Shown here piece after piece: positions 37,501 to 45,900 of a stretch of 64,000 nt of DNA. Numbering within the stretch: position 1 is the first letter of the stretch; every line of letters begins with the position of its first letter. Position numbers and translations under genes: made by a program. The notes under the pieces were generated by a model. It ran no database searches and was not told the DNA's origin. It was given only the letters and a program-made list of their open reading frames with translations. Source of the stretch: Tachypleus tridentatus (lineage: Eukaryota; Arthropoda; Merostomata; Xiphosura; Limulidae); NCBI RefSeq assembly GCF_004210375.1, contig NC_134825.1:43580348-43644347 (forward strand). Direction: 5' to 3'.

Positions 37501-38159
37501 TGAAGAGTTGGTTTCAGTTAGGATGAAATAAACACCAAAACTCCATTAGTTTTACCCATTGTGTTGAAGCACCAGATGTTCTATTTCACGTACAAACATT
37601 CAAGAATACAAGTTTAGTTTTTAAAATATACAAACAAACACTAAAATCAGAATGGTTTATGTTTTGAAATATAATGAAATTTATATATATTTACTCTAGA
37701 TCAAACGATTGTCTGGAATTGCTAGTATTACGCTCATAAGTATAAATAGTTTACAGTGTTTTTCACTTATATACAATTGTCAGTAACTGTATGAGTAATT
37801 TCTTGCTCTTGTAGGTTGATAGTGGGAAGCCACCCTATCCACGGTCCACCTCTGTTTGGTGGTTCCATTGCAAAGCTTCGTCACGCAGCCATCCTAATCG
37901 CAGTTCGCTAGAAACCGGAGAAGAAAAAGTACATCACGTTGACAAAACAGGCAATTCTAAAGGTGTCACTAGTTCCAGTGACGAAATAAAAAGTGATTTC
38001 GATGATATGGATGTATCAATGTACCAGTCCTCCGAGGGACGACAAGTTATTTGTAATTATAAACCCTCGCAGTCTGCACAGGAATACAACTCTTCTTCTA
38101 GTATGACTCCGTTTCTTGTAGTAATGTCATTTATACAATTATTACTGGCTTTTCTGTGA
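10471..38159 (+). CDS. Matrix metalloproteinase, GPI-anchored type, 11 exons (whole gene span)
   Basis: A secreted zinc endopeptidase (M10A, matrixin) that cleaves extracellular matrix and cell-surface proteins. Joined exons: 10471-10578, 17109-17232, 24711-24818, 27119-27222, 27994-28198, 28557-28715, 30182-30343, 32390-32526, 32951-33092, 34889-35070, 37815-38159. All junctions are GT/AG and keep frame, giving 591 residues. Seen: signal peptide about 1-23; prodomain with cysteine switch PRCGVKD (91-97, Cys93); furin site RRKR (106-109); catalytic domain about 110-270 with zinc site [11 protein letters not shown] (226-236) and Met244 of the Met-turn; acidic hinge 271-302; hemopexin domain closed by Cys303 and Cys496; 77-residue stalk; hydrophobic tail 576-591. 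There is no fibronectin-II insert and no cytoplasmic tail. Known of the family: such tails usually mean GPI anchoring, as in vertebrate MMP17/25 and Drosophila Mmp2. Closest orthologue was not determined. Confidence 0.95.
11240..11345 (-). repeat. SINE-B, diverged
   Basis: Reverse orientation: GGGGCAAAACTACACAATAG and TTCAGATTCGAGATTTCTGG keep the SINE-B order. The head end is poorly conserved. Confidence 0.5.
12182..12306 (+). repeat. SINE-B (tRNA-derived, about 125 bp)
   Basis: AAGCTGTGGCACAGCGGTAT, GTCTGCGGACTTACATAGCT and ACCGGGTTTTGATACCC form a tRNA-like head; the tail is AGCTAGAAACAAACAA. This is a second, shorter SINE family than SINE-A. Confidence 0.8.
12411..12690 (+). repeat. SINE-A, full length with 12-bp target duplication
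   Basis: Starts GGCCCGGCATGGCCTAGCGC and ends (AAAC)n. TGGTTACGTTTA occurs at 12398-12409 and 12694-12705, a target-site duplication. The tRNA-like head has lost tRNA folding in places, so it is not a tRNA gene. Confidence 0.93.
14064..14333 (+). repeat. SINE-A
   Basis: Head AAGGCCCTATAGGACCAGGT with GAGTTCGAATCCCAATCGCA, body with GTCTTACACTGCTAAATTAG, tail CAAAACAAAC. Confidence 0.88.
14471..14728 (+). repeat. SINE-A with 11-bp target duplication
   Basis: Head GGCCCGAGATGACTAGGTGG and GGGTTCGAATCCAGGTTGCA; tail of AAAC repeats. CCAAACTTGAC flanks it at 14460-14470 and 14723-14733. About 20 bp of the body (the CCCAAGAG region) is missing. Confidence 0.9.
16134..16375. repeat. Degenerate 48-50 bp tandem repeat (5 copies)
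   Basis: Five consecutive diverged units share GTAA, a TTACCT-like word, CGATAATTT.CTCGA and ATGACAT. The period is about 49 bp. It lies in MMP intron 1, 400 bp before a SINE. Confidence 0.75.
16795..17070 (+). repeat. SINE-A, next to MMP exon 2
   Basis: Head GACCCGGCATGGCCAAGCGT, body and (AAAC)n tail are intact. AGATTTTAA-like words flank both ends. The tail ends 38 bp before the exon, so only a short original tract supplies the acceptor. Confidence 0.92.
17109..17232 (+). CDS. MMP exon 2: prodomain
   Basis: Encodes residues 37-77 plus the first base of Gly78. It shows the matrixin prodomain pattern YLKHYGYM followed by [12 protein letters not shown], where family members have a YL..YGY and FQ.F.GL..TG pattern. 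Two N-glycosylation sequons, N46-E-T and N75-E-T, are visible. The acceptor is ttcgacag|ATG and the donor ACAG|gtaagt (phase 1). A SINE ends only 38 bp upstream of this exon. Confidence 0.95.
18569..18695. repeat. Dispersed repeat with CGTTTCGACCTTCTTCGGTC motif
   Basis: It contains AAACCCACTTGTTGAGAAAT, GCAAAAACGGCT, GAGCGAACAACGTTTCGACC and CTTCGGTCATCGTCAGGTTC. Related pieces lie at 26432-26560 in another arrangement. The short palindrome around GACC...GGTC recalls terminal parts of Penelope-like elements, but that assignment is uncertain. Confidence 0.5.
18828..18913. repeat. Two SINE-A heads in inverted, head-to-head array
   Basis: The left half reads AGGCCTGGCGGGTTAAGGCG, then TTAGACTCGTAATCTGA. 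The right half is the reverse of a second head, ending GGCCATGCCGGGCCT. The result is an 86-bp imperfect palindrome of a tRNA-like head without any SINE body. Confidence 0.75.
20100..21850. repeat. Large, mostly decayed 44-bp satellite array
   Basis: About 1.75 kb in MMP intron 2 is strikingly poor in C on the + strand and full of GTG, TGATG and GAAGTAG words. The outer parts look like diverged versions of the central 44-bp unit, for example TATCAATGCTATGAAATAG compared with TCTATTGATGCAGTAAAGTA. A homogeneous core lies at 20570-21238. Confidence 0.6.
20570..21238. repeat. Homogeneous 44-bp minisatellite (about 15 copies)
   Basis: The unit contains TGCAGTAAAGTACACAATA, then ATGGTATGGTGCAGTGTCTA, 44 bp in total. 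Copies differ at few bases (TTGG or TTGA; ATACATGG or ATAGATGG). A few units near 20960-21100 are shortened. The length is not a multiple of three, so the long minus-strand frame across it is not coding. Confidence 0.95.
22069..23020 (-). mobile_element. Non-LTR retrotransposon remnant (3' end of reverse transcriptase ORF)
   Basis: Minus-strand pieces in order: an ADDNQ motif near 22990-23010, like the YADD box; [37 protein letters not shown] and [18 protein letters not shown] (22447-22668); then after a frameshift [19 protein letters not shown]; and finally [21 protein letters not shown] before TGA at 22069-22071. This order is that of LINE ORF2 C-termini that end in a Cys/His finger. Several stops and shifts show it is dead, and the 5' part is missing. 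Confidence 0.88.
23810..24050 (+). repeat. SINE-A, diverged
   Basis: Head GACCCGAAATAGCTAGGTGA and GTGGGTTCGAATTCTCGTCA; the body is shortened near the 3' end; tail GAACAAACAAGC. Confidence 0.85.
24711..24818 (+). CDS. MMP exon 3: cysteine switch and furin site
   Basis: Encodes the end of Gly78 through residue 113 plus one base of Gly114. It carries the cysteine switch PRCGVKD, whose Cys93 would ligand the catalytic zinc and keep the zymogen latent. The basic stretch [10 protein letters not shown] fits a furin-type convertase cut after Arg109, so activation is probably intracellular, as in membrane-type MMPs. It also has an N82-E-T sequon. Acceptor aatactag, donor CAAG|gtcagt. Confidence 0.96.
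24828..24875 (-). repeat. SINE-C fragment beside MMP exon 3 donor
   Basis: GTCTTATAGCAAAGTCACAT and CAGGCTATCTGTTGACAAGG, the 3' half of SINE-C in reverse orientation, begins 9 bp after the donor GT. Confidence 0.55.
25740..26035 (+). repeat. Dispersed repeat related to 5110-5434
   Basis: It contains CATGATAAATAAAAGG at its left end, GCAAAAACGCCCATAAAAAC and two further units of the same kind (CGCCAATAAAAAATC and GGATCTAATGAACCTCCATG). The internal repetition suggests the element is built of related 110-bp units. Confidence 0.5.
26432..26560. repeat. Dispersed repeat related to 18569-18695
   Basis: It has GTAAAAACGGCTGGTATAGA, GAGGAGCGAACAACGTTT and, inverted, CTACAAGTGGGTTTTCCCG. The two halves face each other as an imperfect hairpin across a poly-T stretch. 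Confidence 0.5.
27119..27222 (+). CDS. MMP exon 4: start of catalytic domain
   Basis: Completes Gly114 and encodes residues 115-148. The pattern KW....LTYRISKYP is the first strand of the matrixin catalytic domain, followed by the helix [10 protein letters not shown]. It enters in phase 1 and leaves in phase 0 (TTCAAG|gtaaac). The acceptor is ctttctag. Confidence 0.93.
27994..28198 (+). CDS. MMP exon 5: catalytic domain, structural metal sites
   Basis: Encodes residues 149-216 plus one base of Gly217. The conserved run [18 protein letters not shown] (177-194) and [12 protein letters not shown] (199-210) provide the structural zinc ligands (His177, Asp179, His192, His203) and the calcium-binding acidic residues of matrixins. 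Acceptor ttgtacag, donor TTTG|gtatgt. Open frames on the opposite strand here are shadows of this exon. Confidence 0.96.
28557..28715 (+). CDS. MMP exon 6: catalytic zinc site and Met-turn
   Basis: Encodes the end of Gly217 to residue 269 plus one base of Gly270. It holds the metzincin signature [11 protein letters not shown] with zinc ligands His226, His230 and His236 and the general base Glu227. The Met-turn ALMAPFY contains Met244. The C-terminal helix follows ([13 protein letters not shown]). All catalytic residues are present, so the enzyme should be active. Acceptor acctttcag, donor TATG|gtaagc. Confidence 0.97.
28716..30181 (+). other. MMP intron 6
   Basis: The only recognisable content is a dispersed repeat at about 29165-29375, related in inverted orientation to 185-420. 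The remainder is AT-rich without signals that I can name. Confidence 0.75.
29165..29375 (+). repeat. Dispersed repeat related to 185-420
   Basis: See 185-420. The copy here runs from TTTAGGCAGAATTAGATTGA to GCAGGATTAGGGTAAATTAA, with TAGCC, GTGCACGTA and TTACTCGTCAGGATCTCTAC between. Confidence 0.55.
30182..30343 (+). CDS. MMP exon 7: acidic hinge and first hemopexin blade
   Basis: Encodes residues 271-323 and one base of Asp324. The first part is a charged Asp/Glu/Lys/Ser-rich hinge of about 32 residues. It ends at Cys303 in [11 protein letters not shown], the start of hemopexin blade 1; this Cys pairs with Cys496 in family structures. It continues with NGKTYVFK. Acceptor gtctatag, donor AAAG|gtgggt. 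Confidence 0.92.
30344..32389 (+). other. MMP intron 7
   Basis: This intron contains one SINE-A in minus orientation (31526-31799). An open frame on the + strand at 30742-31101 (119 codons) resembles nothing I know and is not flanked by convincing splice sites. Confidence 0.75.
31526..31799 (-). repeat. SINE-A
   Basis: Reverse orientation in MMP intron 7, from TTTGTTTGTTTTGAATTTCG to GGCCATGCCAGGC. The body is full length. Confidence 0.9.
32390..32526 (+). CDS. MMP exon 8: hemopexin blades 1-2
   Basis: Encodes residues 324-369. The pattern [17 protein letters not shown], then [20 protein letters not shown], is the end of blade 1 and the start of blade 2. Acceptor ttttatag, donor TTCAAA|gtaagt in phase 0. 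Confidence 0.94.
32951..33092 (+). CDS. MMP exon 9: hemopexin blades 2-3
   Basis: Encodes residues 370-416 and one base of Gly417. It has the blade signature DDKYWRF and then TGYPKKIS...[10 protein letters not shown], ending with GNGKTYFFK. Acceptor acttttag, donor CAAGG|gtaaga. Confidence 0.94.
33093..34888 (+). other. MMP intron 9
   Basis: An AT-rich intron. No repeat or coding element was recognised. Confidence 0.75.
34889..35070 (+). CDS. MMP exon 10: hemopexin blades 3-4
   Basis: Completes Gly417 and encodes residues 418-477. It shows [32 protein letters not shown] and [14 protein letters not shown]. The acceptor is tcatgtag|GT. The donor is ACT|gtgagt in phase 0. Confidence 0.94.
36441..36531 (+). 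repeat. SINE-A, 5' head only
   Basis: GGCCCGGCGTGTTAAGGCGT through TTCAGCCGTGG, then the similarity stops. The truncation is at the 3' side, which is unusual for a LINE-copied SINE and suggests later deletion. Confidence 0.88.
36663..36787 (+). repeat. SINE-B
   Basis: CCCCCCAGTAGCACAATCGT, CTGCGGACTCACACTGTTAA and GGTGGACATAGCACAGATAG, with the tail AGTCTAAACAAACA. Confidence 0.8.
37815..38159 (+). CDS. MMP exon 11: last hemopexin cysteine, stalk, GPI-type tail
   Basis: Encodes residues 478-591 and the TGA stop. It begins [12 protein letters not shown], with Cys496 closing the hemopexin disulfide. A hydrophilic stalk rich in Ser, Asp, Glu and Lys follows and contains one extra cysteine (Cys557) with no obvious partner. 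The end is NSSSSMTPF and then about 15 hydrophobic residues stopping at the C-terminus without basic residues. That is the form of a GPI-attachment signal with a small-residue site near 569-573. Inference: the protease is held on the outer cell surface. Confidence 0.92.
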   Translation, partial: VDSGKPPYPRSTSVWWFHCKASSRSHPNRSSLETGEEKVHHVDKTGNSKGVTSSSDEIKSDFDDMDVSMYQSSEGRQVICNYKPSQSAQEYNSSSSMTPFLVVMSFIQLLLAFL

Positions 38160-39335
38160 TACGCGATCAAAAGTTGATGAAATACTAAATTTATTACGTT
38201 TAGAAACATAAGGTTATTGTCATACCTCATGTTGATTACCAAAAAAGCGTGAATATCAAAGTTTCTTTGAACAGAAATTAGGCCTAACAAATGAAAACTA
38301 TTTCTTACAGTTAGTTTTCAAATACTGCCTATTTGCTGCTTTTTTTTATTACACACCAAATATGAGTTGCATTTCCAGTTAGATAAAATTAGCTCTTATG
38401 TTCATATTTTGTCACAAAATAGGGAAATCTTCATGATTATAGGATGTTTTTTTCAGGAAAATTATTTATTTGTCAAATTTACATAGTTTAGCAAACTCTA
38501 AGCTTACTCTTTCTTGTCTGTATTGCAAATTTCGAAAAATAACCTATTTATAAACCTACCAAGCGCTCGAAGTTGAAGAAGAGCTACATTTTGGCCCATC
38601 TTTCGAAAGATCCTTGTTTAAATGTTATCATTTTTATTTGTTTTAGCTGTGCTTCTTAGTAGCCACAATATTTATTCGTATTACTGAGATAATTTGGTAT
38701 GTGGATTTTGTTTTATACCAACAGTGCTAAAATAATTCTGAATAAGATCATTGAATTTAGATGTACACGAAACTTTTATAATTTATTAATGCGTAACGTG
38801 AAGGTTTAGATGAGCGGTTAATCTGTTCTTCATTCATGAATTATACTAGATTTTGTATTTATATTACAGTCTTATTTGTTTACAACACAGCAAGCTAGTG
38901 CATTACGAATAAGGAAGTAAATACATATATTTAAGTTAAAATCGTAGATGTTAGTATAGAGCTGTGAAATATACCGTTCTTTAAGTTTATAATCATTAAT
39001 GTAACCTAGAAAATATTTAACTGATTATATTTTTGAATTTGTCTTTTTTCTGTTAAATACGATTATTCTATCAAACACCATTCAAAGAGACGCGGTGAAG
39101 AATGCTTCTTTTAATTTCGTGAGATAATGAAATTACTAATATTTACAACGATCTACGATGCGTGAACGTGAACCGTATTTATCTGTAGAGCGAAGTTAAC
39201 AATGGCTGATATTTTCTTTGTGTTATAACAACGTGCGCATTGCTACAATTATGTAATTAAAACATACGTTATAATATTATCGTGATTAGTGTTTTATAAA
39301 AATAAGAAATGTGACAAATTAACCGTTAAAACAAA

Positions 39336-39341
39336 AATAAA
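39336..39341 (+). terminator. Possible MMP polyadenylation signal
   Basis: This is the first AATAAA after the MMP stop codon, about 1.18 kb downstream, in an A-rich stretch. Because the sequence is AT-rich, chance occurrence is likely. Confidence 0.25.
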
Positions 39342-40196
39342 ATTAAAATAATTTGCAAAACGACAACTGTTTAACTAGTTAAATAATTCCCAAGAAATTA
39401 AAAATTTACTTTTATTATGAACTTTTTTTCTGATAGACAACGCGACATTATAGAGATTACAAAGTTGTTTTTGTTTGTATGTTTACTTGTAAATAGACTC
39501 ATTCTGTATACAGTTTCTTTTTAGCTTATCTAGCGATTATCGACTCTTAATTTAGCAAACAGCCAGATTATTAAACACAATTTAAAATGTTATTTTATTT
39601 CTAATTAACATCATAAGCATATTTACGTGATAATTTACTATAAGACAGTAATGTTAAATTGATTGTACATGTTTGTTTTTATCAACTTGTATATCCATGT
39701 CCCTTAAATAACATTTGTGCGTTAGTCTGCAATTTTTTAATTTTAATTTTGTTCAGAAATTATGTTAATTCTATAAAGAATTATTTAATCGACTGTTTTT
39801 CATAAAGTTAAATGGAAACTAAAATGTCTAATTTTGTAAAAATGTAATAGAATTATGCAATTTTATTTCCAAATGGGGAATATTTAAGTAATATGATTGT
39901 TTCAGTAAAAATTGACACTTGCATAGAAAAAATGTATGCAAGAGTTGTGTTTTAATCCAAAGTAATACATTTGTTGTATTCCCTTTAGATAAAAAAAAGC
40001 CTGACCCATTAAGTCAGGTAAAGATCCGGTATTGAAACACAAAAATCTAGTTACAGTTGTTTCTCTGTTTTGTGTTTCATATTCTTGTTACTGTTAAACT
40101 TTAATTGTTATTACTCTGTAATTGTAGCCACAGTATCTTTCAAAATAAAAACCTCAGAGAAAGTCTTAACCTAAACTCCTTTTTTTAAATACCTGT

Positions 40197-40315
40197 TGTT
40201 GAATTACGCACGAAGCAACACAATGGGCTATTTCTGCTCTGCCCACTGCGGGTATCGAAACCTGGATTTTAGCGTTGTAAGTCCGCAGACATACCGCTGA
40301 GCCACTGGGGGGTAA
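40197..40315 (-). repeat. SINE-B
   Basis: Reverse orientation: TTGAATTACGCACGAAGCAA, CTGCCCACTGCGGGTATCGA, AAGTCCGCAGACATACCGCT. Confidence 0.82.
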
Positions 40316-42499
40316 CTAAATACCTCTTACAAAGTCAACTTTCTTAAGGAAGTAGGAGAGAGAAAGAATGAGAAAGTCGTTGTACTACAAAACCACAATT
40401 TTTGCCTTACCTAAATATATAGGTAATGAGAAGGTGCATTACTGTGCCTAAAATAAGTAACTTATCTTTAACCAAAAAGGATAAAATAGTACTTTCGTAT
40501 AATCAAAATAATCCAATAGCCACAATATTGTAATAGCACTTAGTCATGAGTAATGTGTACAGTTCCTTAAGTAATCCTACTGTATTCACGTTTTACACTT
40601 TCACGACTTAAACGTAAATCTGCTAGCTTAAAGTGCTAAATTCGAAGTTCGATAACTTCAGTGAACAAAGCGTAGGTAACTTAATATATAGCATTGCGCT
40701 AGAACAGAGCACCACTTTAATGAATTTTTGAAAAAGGTAGGCATGAGTTTTTTTTTCATTTTACATTTATAACGTTTTAACAATATACTGCATTACGTTG
40801 GGTTAACTATTCATAATTCCTACAAAATAACATTTTATAGCATTTACTTTAAATACACACCGAAATACTTCTTAGTTATTCTAAGAACACGAAATTACTA
40901 TCATCTATATTACAGAAACATAATATTGTTACACATCGTGCAGTATAACGTAGATGGGTTATCGGGTGATAATGATAGTTTAGCTGAATATTAAGGTTCT
41001 GAACACCATAGAGCTGTAAAGAACCATTACACTAAGGATGCCACTGATGTTTACAGGACTCTATAGATGACAAACCACTAGTTTAAACAGGAGAAACTGA
41101 AGACCAAAGATTTGGTATAGATAATATTTGCTCTATTCTCAGTGTTAATGTCATATGTGCTATGCTTAGCACATAGTTCTAGTACGTACCCTGTGTTGTA
41201 GTTACCCTCTGTGATAACATCACTATGAGATCCTAGATATGCCTCTTAGTGGTGGGGTCTCCTTCTACCTTCTCAGATCTTTGAAAAAAGCATGGATACA
41301 TAAAATGTCTCACACGACTGTTGTATTATGCGAAGCTTGTGATGCAGTTGCTGGTTCTTAGGTTCTTAAATTTTCGGGTACTTTGGACTTTACATGACTT
41401 GAGGTCAATATGTCACAAGGAAGCCCCACGCATTACAGCTCTCATGAAAATGCAAGTTTTTAAAGTTAATTGAGAGATTGTAAACATTGTATAGTATAAT
41501 TTACAAAACGTTGCCTGTTTGTTTTTTTACAAATTGAGATTTTACTCTATTATCAGTTACGCACATTTTAATTAAACAATAGTTAGAAACTTTTAGTTCT
41601 AAAATTTAAAAAGAACTTAATTGAAGTCTCACAATTTTATTTTTTCTTGTGGGTAAAAATGGACATGGATTAAACCAACAGTTTTGCACCTTTCATTCGT
41701 TCCAACTAACATTCTATTAACTTGAAAAACATTGCGACTGTTCTTTGTTGGATAGGAAATGGCTTTTTTGAATTACTTTGCTCGAAAGGAAAGTGAACAA
41801 ACACATGGTCCAATTGCACAAGTGGTGTATATGGAGTCAGTATACTGTATCGTCCAGAAAGCAAGAACTATTGGTTTTAATAGTTATCTCGCTCATGATG
41901 TATAATCTCGGTACTGATAAATAACTATGGAAATTCATCAATTCACTTTCCTGTTGGAATGATTGTCAGGGTGGTGAATAAAGTAGAAGTAGCTGTATCA
42001 GACAATGATTGCACATCTTCTAAAACATGTGAAGTATTTAAGGTACTTATTGCACAAGGATGATTCAATCAACACATTTCACTCCTCAGAGTTGAAAAGG
42101 TTTGCTTTTTTGCTGACTCTTAGAATATTTCGTCAATAATGTTCAGCAATGAATAACTTGATTGGAGCACCTGAAAAACATCCACACGGACTAAATAGCT
42201 TATTTCAACATCCAGTTATTTTTATAATTGCTTTAGGCTTTGAGAGTGAAAAAAGATGCACAAATCGCCTTAATACTTCTATCTGATGTTTTAGCAGAAA
42301 AGTAGTACAAACTATGAAGCCAATTCTTGCAAAATTTGTTAATCTCAACCGAACTGAGTGGTACAAGTGCCTATTATGTGTCATGATGGAATATCATGCA
42401 AAGGACTATAAGATTACAAGATATTTTGCCAAACATTTATTTTTGACTGAAAAATACAGTTTTCTATGACCGTGAAGTATGATATATCCAAAAGAAACG

Positions 42500-42960
42500 C
42501 CCTATATTCCTCCTTCAAATATTTATAGTGGTTAAGGTCTGGTTGAACTGGTTTTAATCGTTCTTTTAGACAGCACGATCCATCGAACTATAAGCTGCAG
42601 TGGTTCTATGGCAAAGAAAGTTCATTGAACATGTTTGTAAACTTAAGTCATTTGTAAAACAGTAGAGTGTTATACGAACTGCTTGGTCGAAAATGTTATT
42701 TCAGAGAATAGCAAGAACACTATTGTATATATATATATATATATACCTGCTCATTTTATGCAGAGAAAGATGCTGGTACTTATTTGATTGTCCAAAAGGA
42801 ATCAGGTAAGGAAGTTCCAATGGGGGAACAACTTGATACTTCACGTGGTTGGCTGAAATGTTTATGTTATCTTTCTGATTATTATAAAAAAGATAAGTTG
42901 TTAGCTCAGGAATTAGGGTAGTCATTTTCTTAAAAAACCAATTACAGGAAACAAATAACA
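42500..42960 (+). other. Possible decayed piggyBac-like transposase
   Basis: Short + strand pieces in shifting frames recall piggyBac transposases: SG, stop, GLVELVLIVLLDST, then in another frame YKLQWFYGKESSLNMFVNL, where the family has a KL(Y/F)FDN(F/Y).(T/S)S.L..L pattern. The catalytic Asp is not preserved and no terminal repeats were identified. Weak. Confidence 0.22.
42727..42745. repeat. (TA)n microsatellite
   Basis: An uninterrupted TA run inside the possible piggyBac relic. Confidence 0.8.
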
Positions 42961-45900
42961 TTATTTGCTATGGAAACTGTATAGAAGATTTTAGTTGTAA
43001 AATGTATACAAGATGTAGTGTGTCATCACTGCTTGTTTGTAGAGCAGTTAATATCTGGTGTTAATAAAAATCGTGTAAGCTAACTATGTATTGTAATCCT
43101 TACTATCTATGCTACCAGTTGGTGATTTCTACTAGTTCTATGTAATGCATCATGTAACAGCCAACTGGTTATGGACACCTGATGTTACTAGCTGTAATGT
43201 CTAAAACAAGGCACTAAAAGTGAAAATGCTTACTAGGTTTACTTGTAAGAACTTTGTGGTCTAAGATGGGGTTTCTTGACGAACATTTACAGGATGTTTA
43301 TGCAAAAAACCACTGAATGCTGCGTTTATATGTGAAAATGGTTAATTAAGTAACATTTCTTACAAAAATATATGAGAACTGTGCATAACTTTCAAGCACA
43401 AAGTGAGGGGTTGTATTTTAATAAGCGTACAAAATGAACCAAGCGGTGTAAAATCATAGTAAAAATGTCTAAATAAATTTAGATTTTGTTTTCATTTATT
43501 TTTCATGTGGTGCTAACATTAGTTATTGCATATCCCTTGAATATTGTCAGGTTTTATAGGGCTTTAATTCTTTACAGTAGGTGTCTGCATTGTTAGCGAT
43601 AAATTTCAACAAACGGACAGGGCAAAATCCGTCAAATACGTCAAAAACAAGTCAAAGATGTGTACAAAAATCCGTTATACAGTTAGTTATTACAGCTGTA
43701 TCCAGAGTTTTAAATAATTATCTTTTTCTTCGAAGTCCAGATAGGTGGATTCATATATATTAAAACACCCTTTAACAAGACATTATTTTCCTTTATCTCT
43801 GTCATCACAATATGATGAATTCACTTATGTTACTCCGTGGGCTACCATAATTGTATTCAAACTTTAAATAATACTCTCTTACGTCAAAAATCCACAGAGG
43901 CTGGCACAGTTACTTTGGAACCCCATCAAAAGATGAATTATTATTCTCTTCTCTGTTATTACAATACAGTCTGTATTTATTACACTTTATTAGGTCACCG
44001 CTATCCACACTTTATGGCTAACCTCACGATCACCCAGTAATTTAGTAACATTGGTCATGTCGAAGTTTAGAAATACCCGAAGAATGTATTCTCACTATAT
44101 CTATACATATTTTTTATTTTTGCTTATGGGATGACCCAGTGCACTTTGGGAGAATAGAATGTTGTAAAAATTATATAATGATTAATTTTCTCAGTGTTAT
44201 TCAGACCTTTTCCCCCTCAGGTACAAATAGAGCTCTATTCAAATATAAAGTAGTCTCACATTCTGTATACACAGAATTAATATGAACATTTTTCGCCTCA
44301 TGTCGCTCGAAGTGTAAAAGGCTATATTTAAATAAAAAGACATGTTTATTGCGTAGAGTTTATGATTACATAGTAAAAATGCTAAATTCTTAGAGTAAAA
44401 ATATAAGAGTAGGAAGCATCTTTATGGAATTAAAACTAAATTGAAGTTAAGGTTTTTATACAGATATATATGTGTGTATCAGGTACGTAAGGCTCAAATT
44501 CATCTTTTTCCTGTCTTCTTTTTCAATGTTAGTTTCACAAATTACTTACTGAGTGACATCTTCTTCTAGGACTAACAGCTAAACTTTTCATTACACGTGC
44601 AGCACACTGGGTAACATGAATCTGACGTTCCACGGTTCGTGTCCCATTATCGCCAAAACAACAACAAAACTTCAACAAATCGGCACTTTTAGGACGTGGA
44701 TGCCTCATAAGAATAATCGTCAAATCTCACAATCGGTCTCAGAGAAATATTCCACGAGTTAACAGTGGTTAGTGTTTACTAGGAGCTCTCTTCCTTCTAT
44801 TCAGTCTATCACTTCAAAATTAGTAATTTTAAAATTTAACTTTGCGCTAACTACAATAAACGAACCAATTATGTTTCTCTATTAGTTGTTTATAATCCCA
44901 GAACTTAACACCTTTCACAAAGACGGGTAAAATATGAAGGTTAAGAGGTTATTGCGTGTTTATATATACATATATATATGTGTGTGTGTGTTTAAGTTAC
45001 TTTCTTGAAACTAAACAGGAAAATTTAGAATTAAAGCTCAGTATATTTAATTGTTTTAATAGAAAAGAAGGCTACAAATGTAAGCGTGACAACAACACAT
45101 TTAAAAACTATTTGATTTTATGTGTTGTTGTCATGCTTGTTGTCCTGTCATATAATATGTAGTTTAATCCATGTTAGTGCTCGACTCCTACCTATGTAAC
45201 AAACCCTAACGCCTTTAAAACACTTAAAACCGGAAGAGATTAATTTCCTAACATTATCAATAATGTCTCAAATGAACAACACCGTAGCTTAAAATGAACA
45301 AAACAGCCTGACGTGAAAAGACTGAGATATAATAATTCAATTTCCTCTATAACTTATTGTACTAATACATCTTTATAAGTGCAGTTGTTTCAAAATGTTA
45401 GACTCGTTTCTATACTTAATTACATGTTTTAGGCAGCCAAAATACGTCCAGCTTGCTTATCTTGTCCTTTGAAAAAGATCTGCACAGTAGATGGCTAAGC
45501 CATGATTTGCCTATCCTTCACACTTGGCCATGTTGCTAGTAAACATTTAAGCTTATCTCAACAGCTTATCTGGCGTATGAATTCTATGTGAAAAATAAAT
45601 AGATAAGAAGTTGTAGTTTCTATTTTCTGTTAATCTGGATGACAGAGCACGGTAGGGATTGTGTTGAAACTTTATAATATATGTAATCCCGCGGAAAGTT
45701 CATTTTCTAATATTTGTAAAGAAGTACAAGGAACGCCTACAAGTGGCAACTTAAGCCATGATTCTAATTTGTATTAATTTAAACATGAATTTTTATTTGT
45801 ATCAGAATTTTGTAAGAAAGACAGTATAACAAAACCATACACGAGAGTTGTACGCGCTCAAATGTATTTACAATATTTGTTTTATTGATTTCGTTTGAGT

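Larger units (their letters stand above)
35071..37814 (+). other. MMP intron 10
   Basis: This intron holds a 5'-only SINE-A fragment (36441-36531) and a SINE-B (36663-36787). Nothing else was recognised in 35080-36430 or 36800-37800. Confidence 0.75.
38160..42499. other. MMP 3' flank, no gene recognised
   Basis: The first kilobase or more is probably the MMP 3' UTR. Beyond it lies AT-rich sequence with one SINE-B. The stretch 41100-42500 is less AT-rich and may be old transposon sequence leading into the possible piggyBac piece. Confidence 0.5.

Noticed and set aside
45434-45498. Possible small Cys-rich exon after a ttttag acceptor
   Set aside because: The frame runs into a stop after 21 codons and there is no partner exon or known family.
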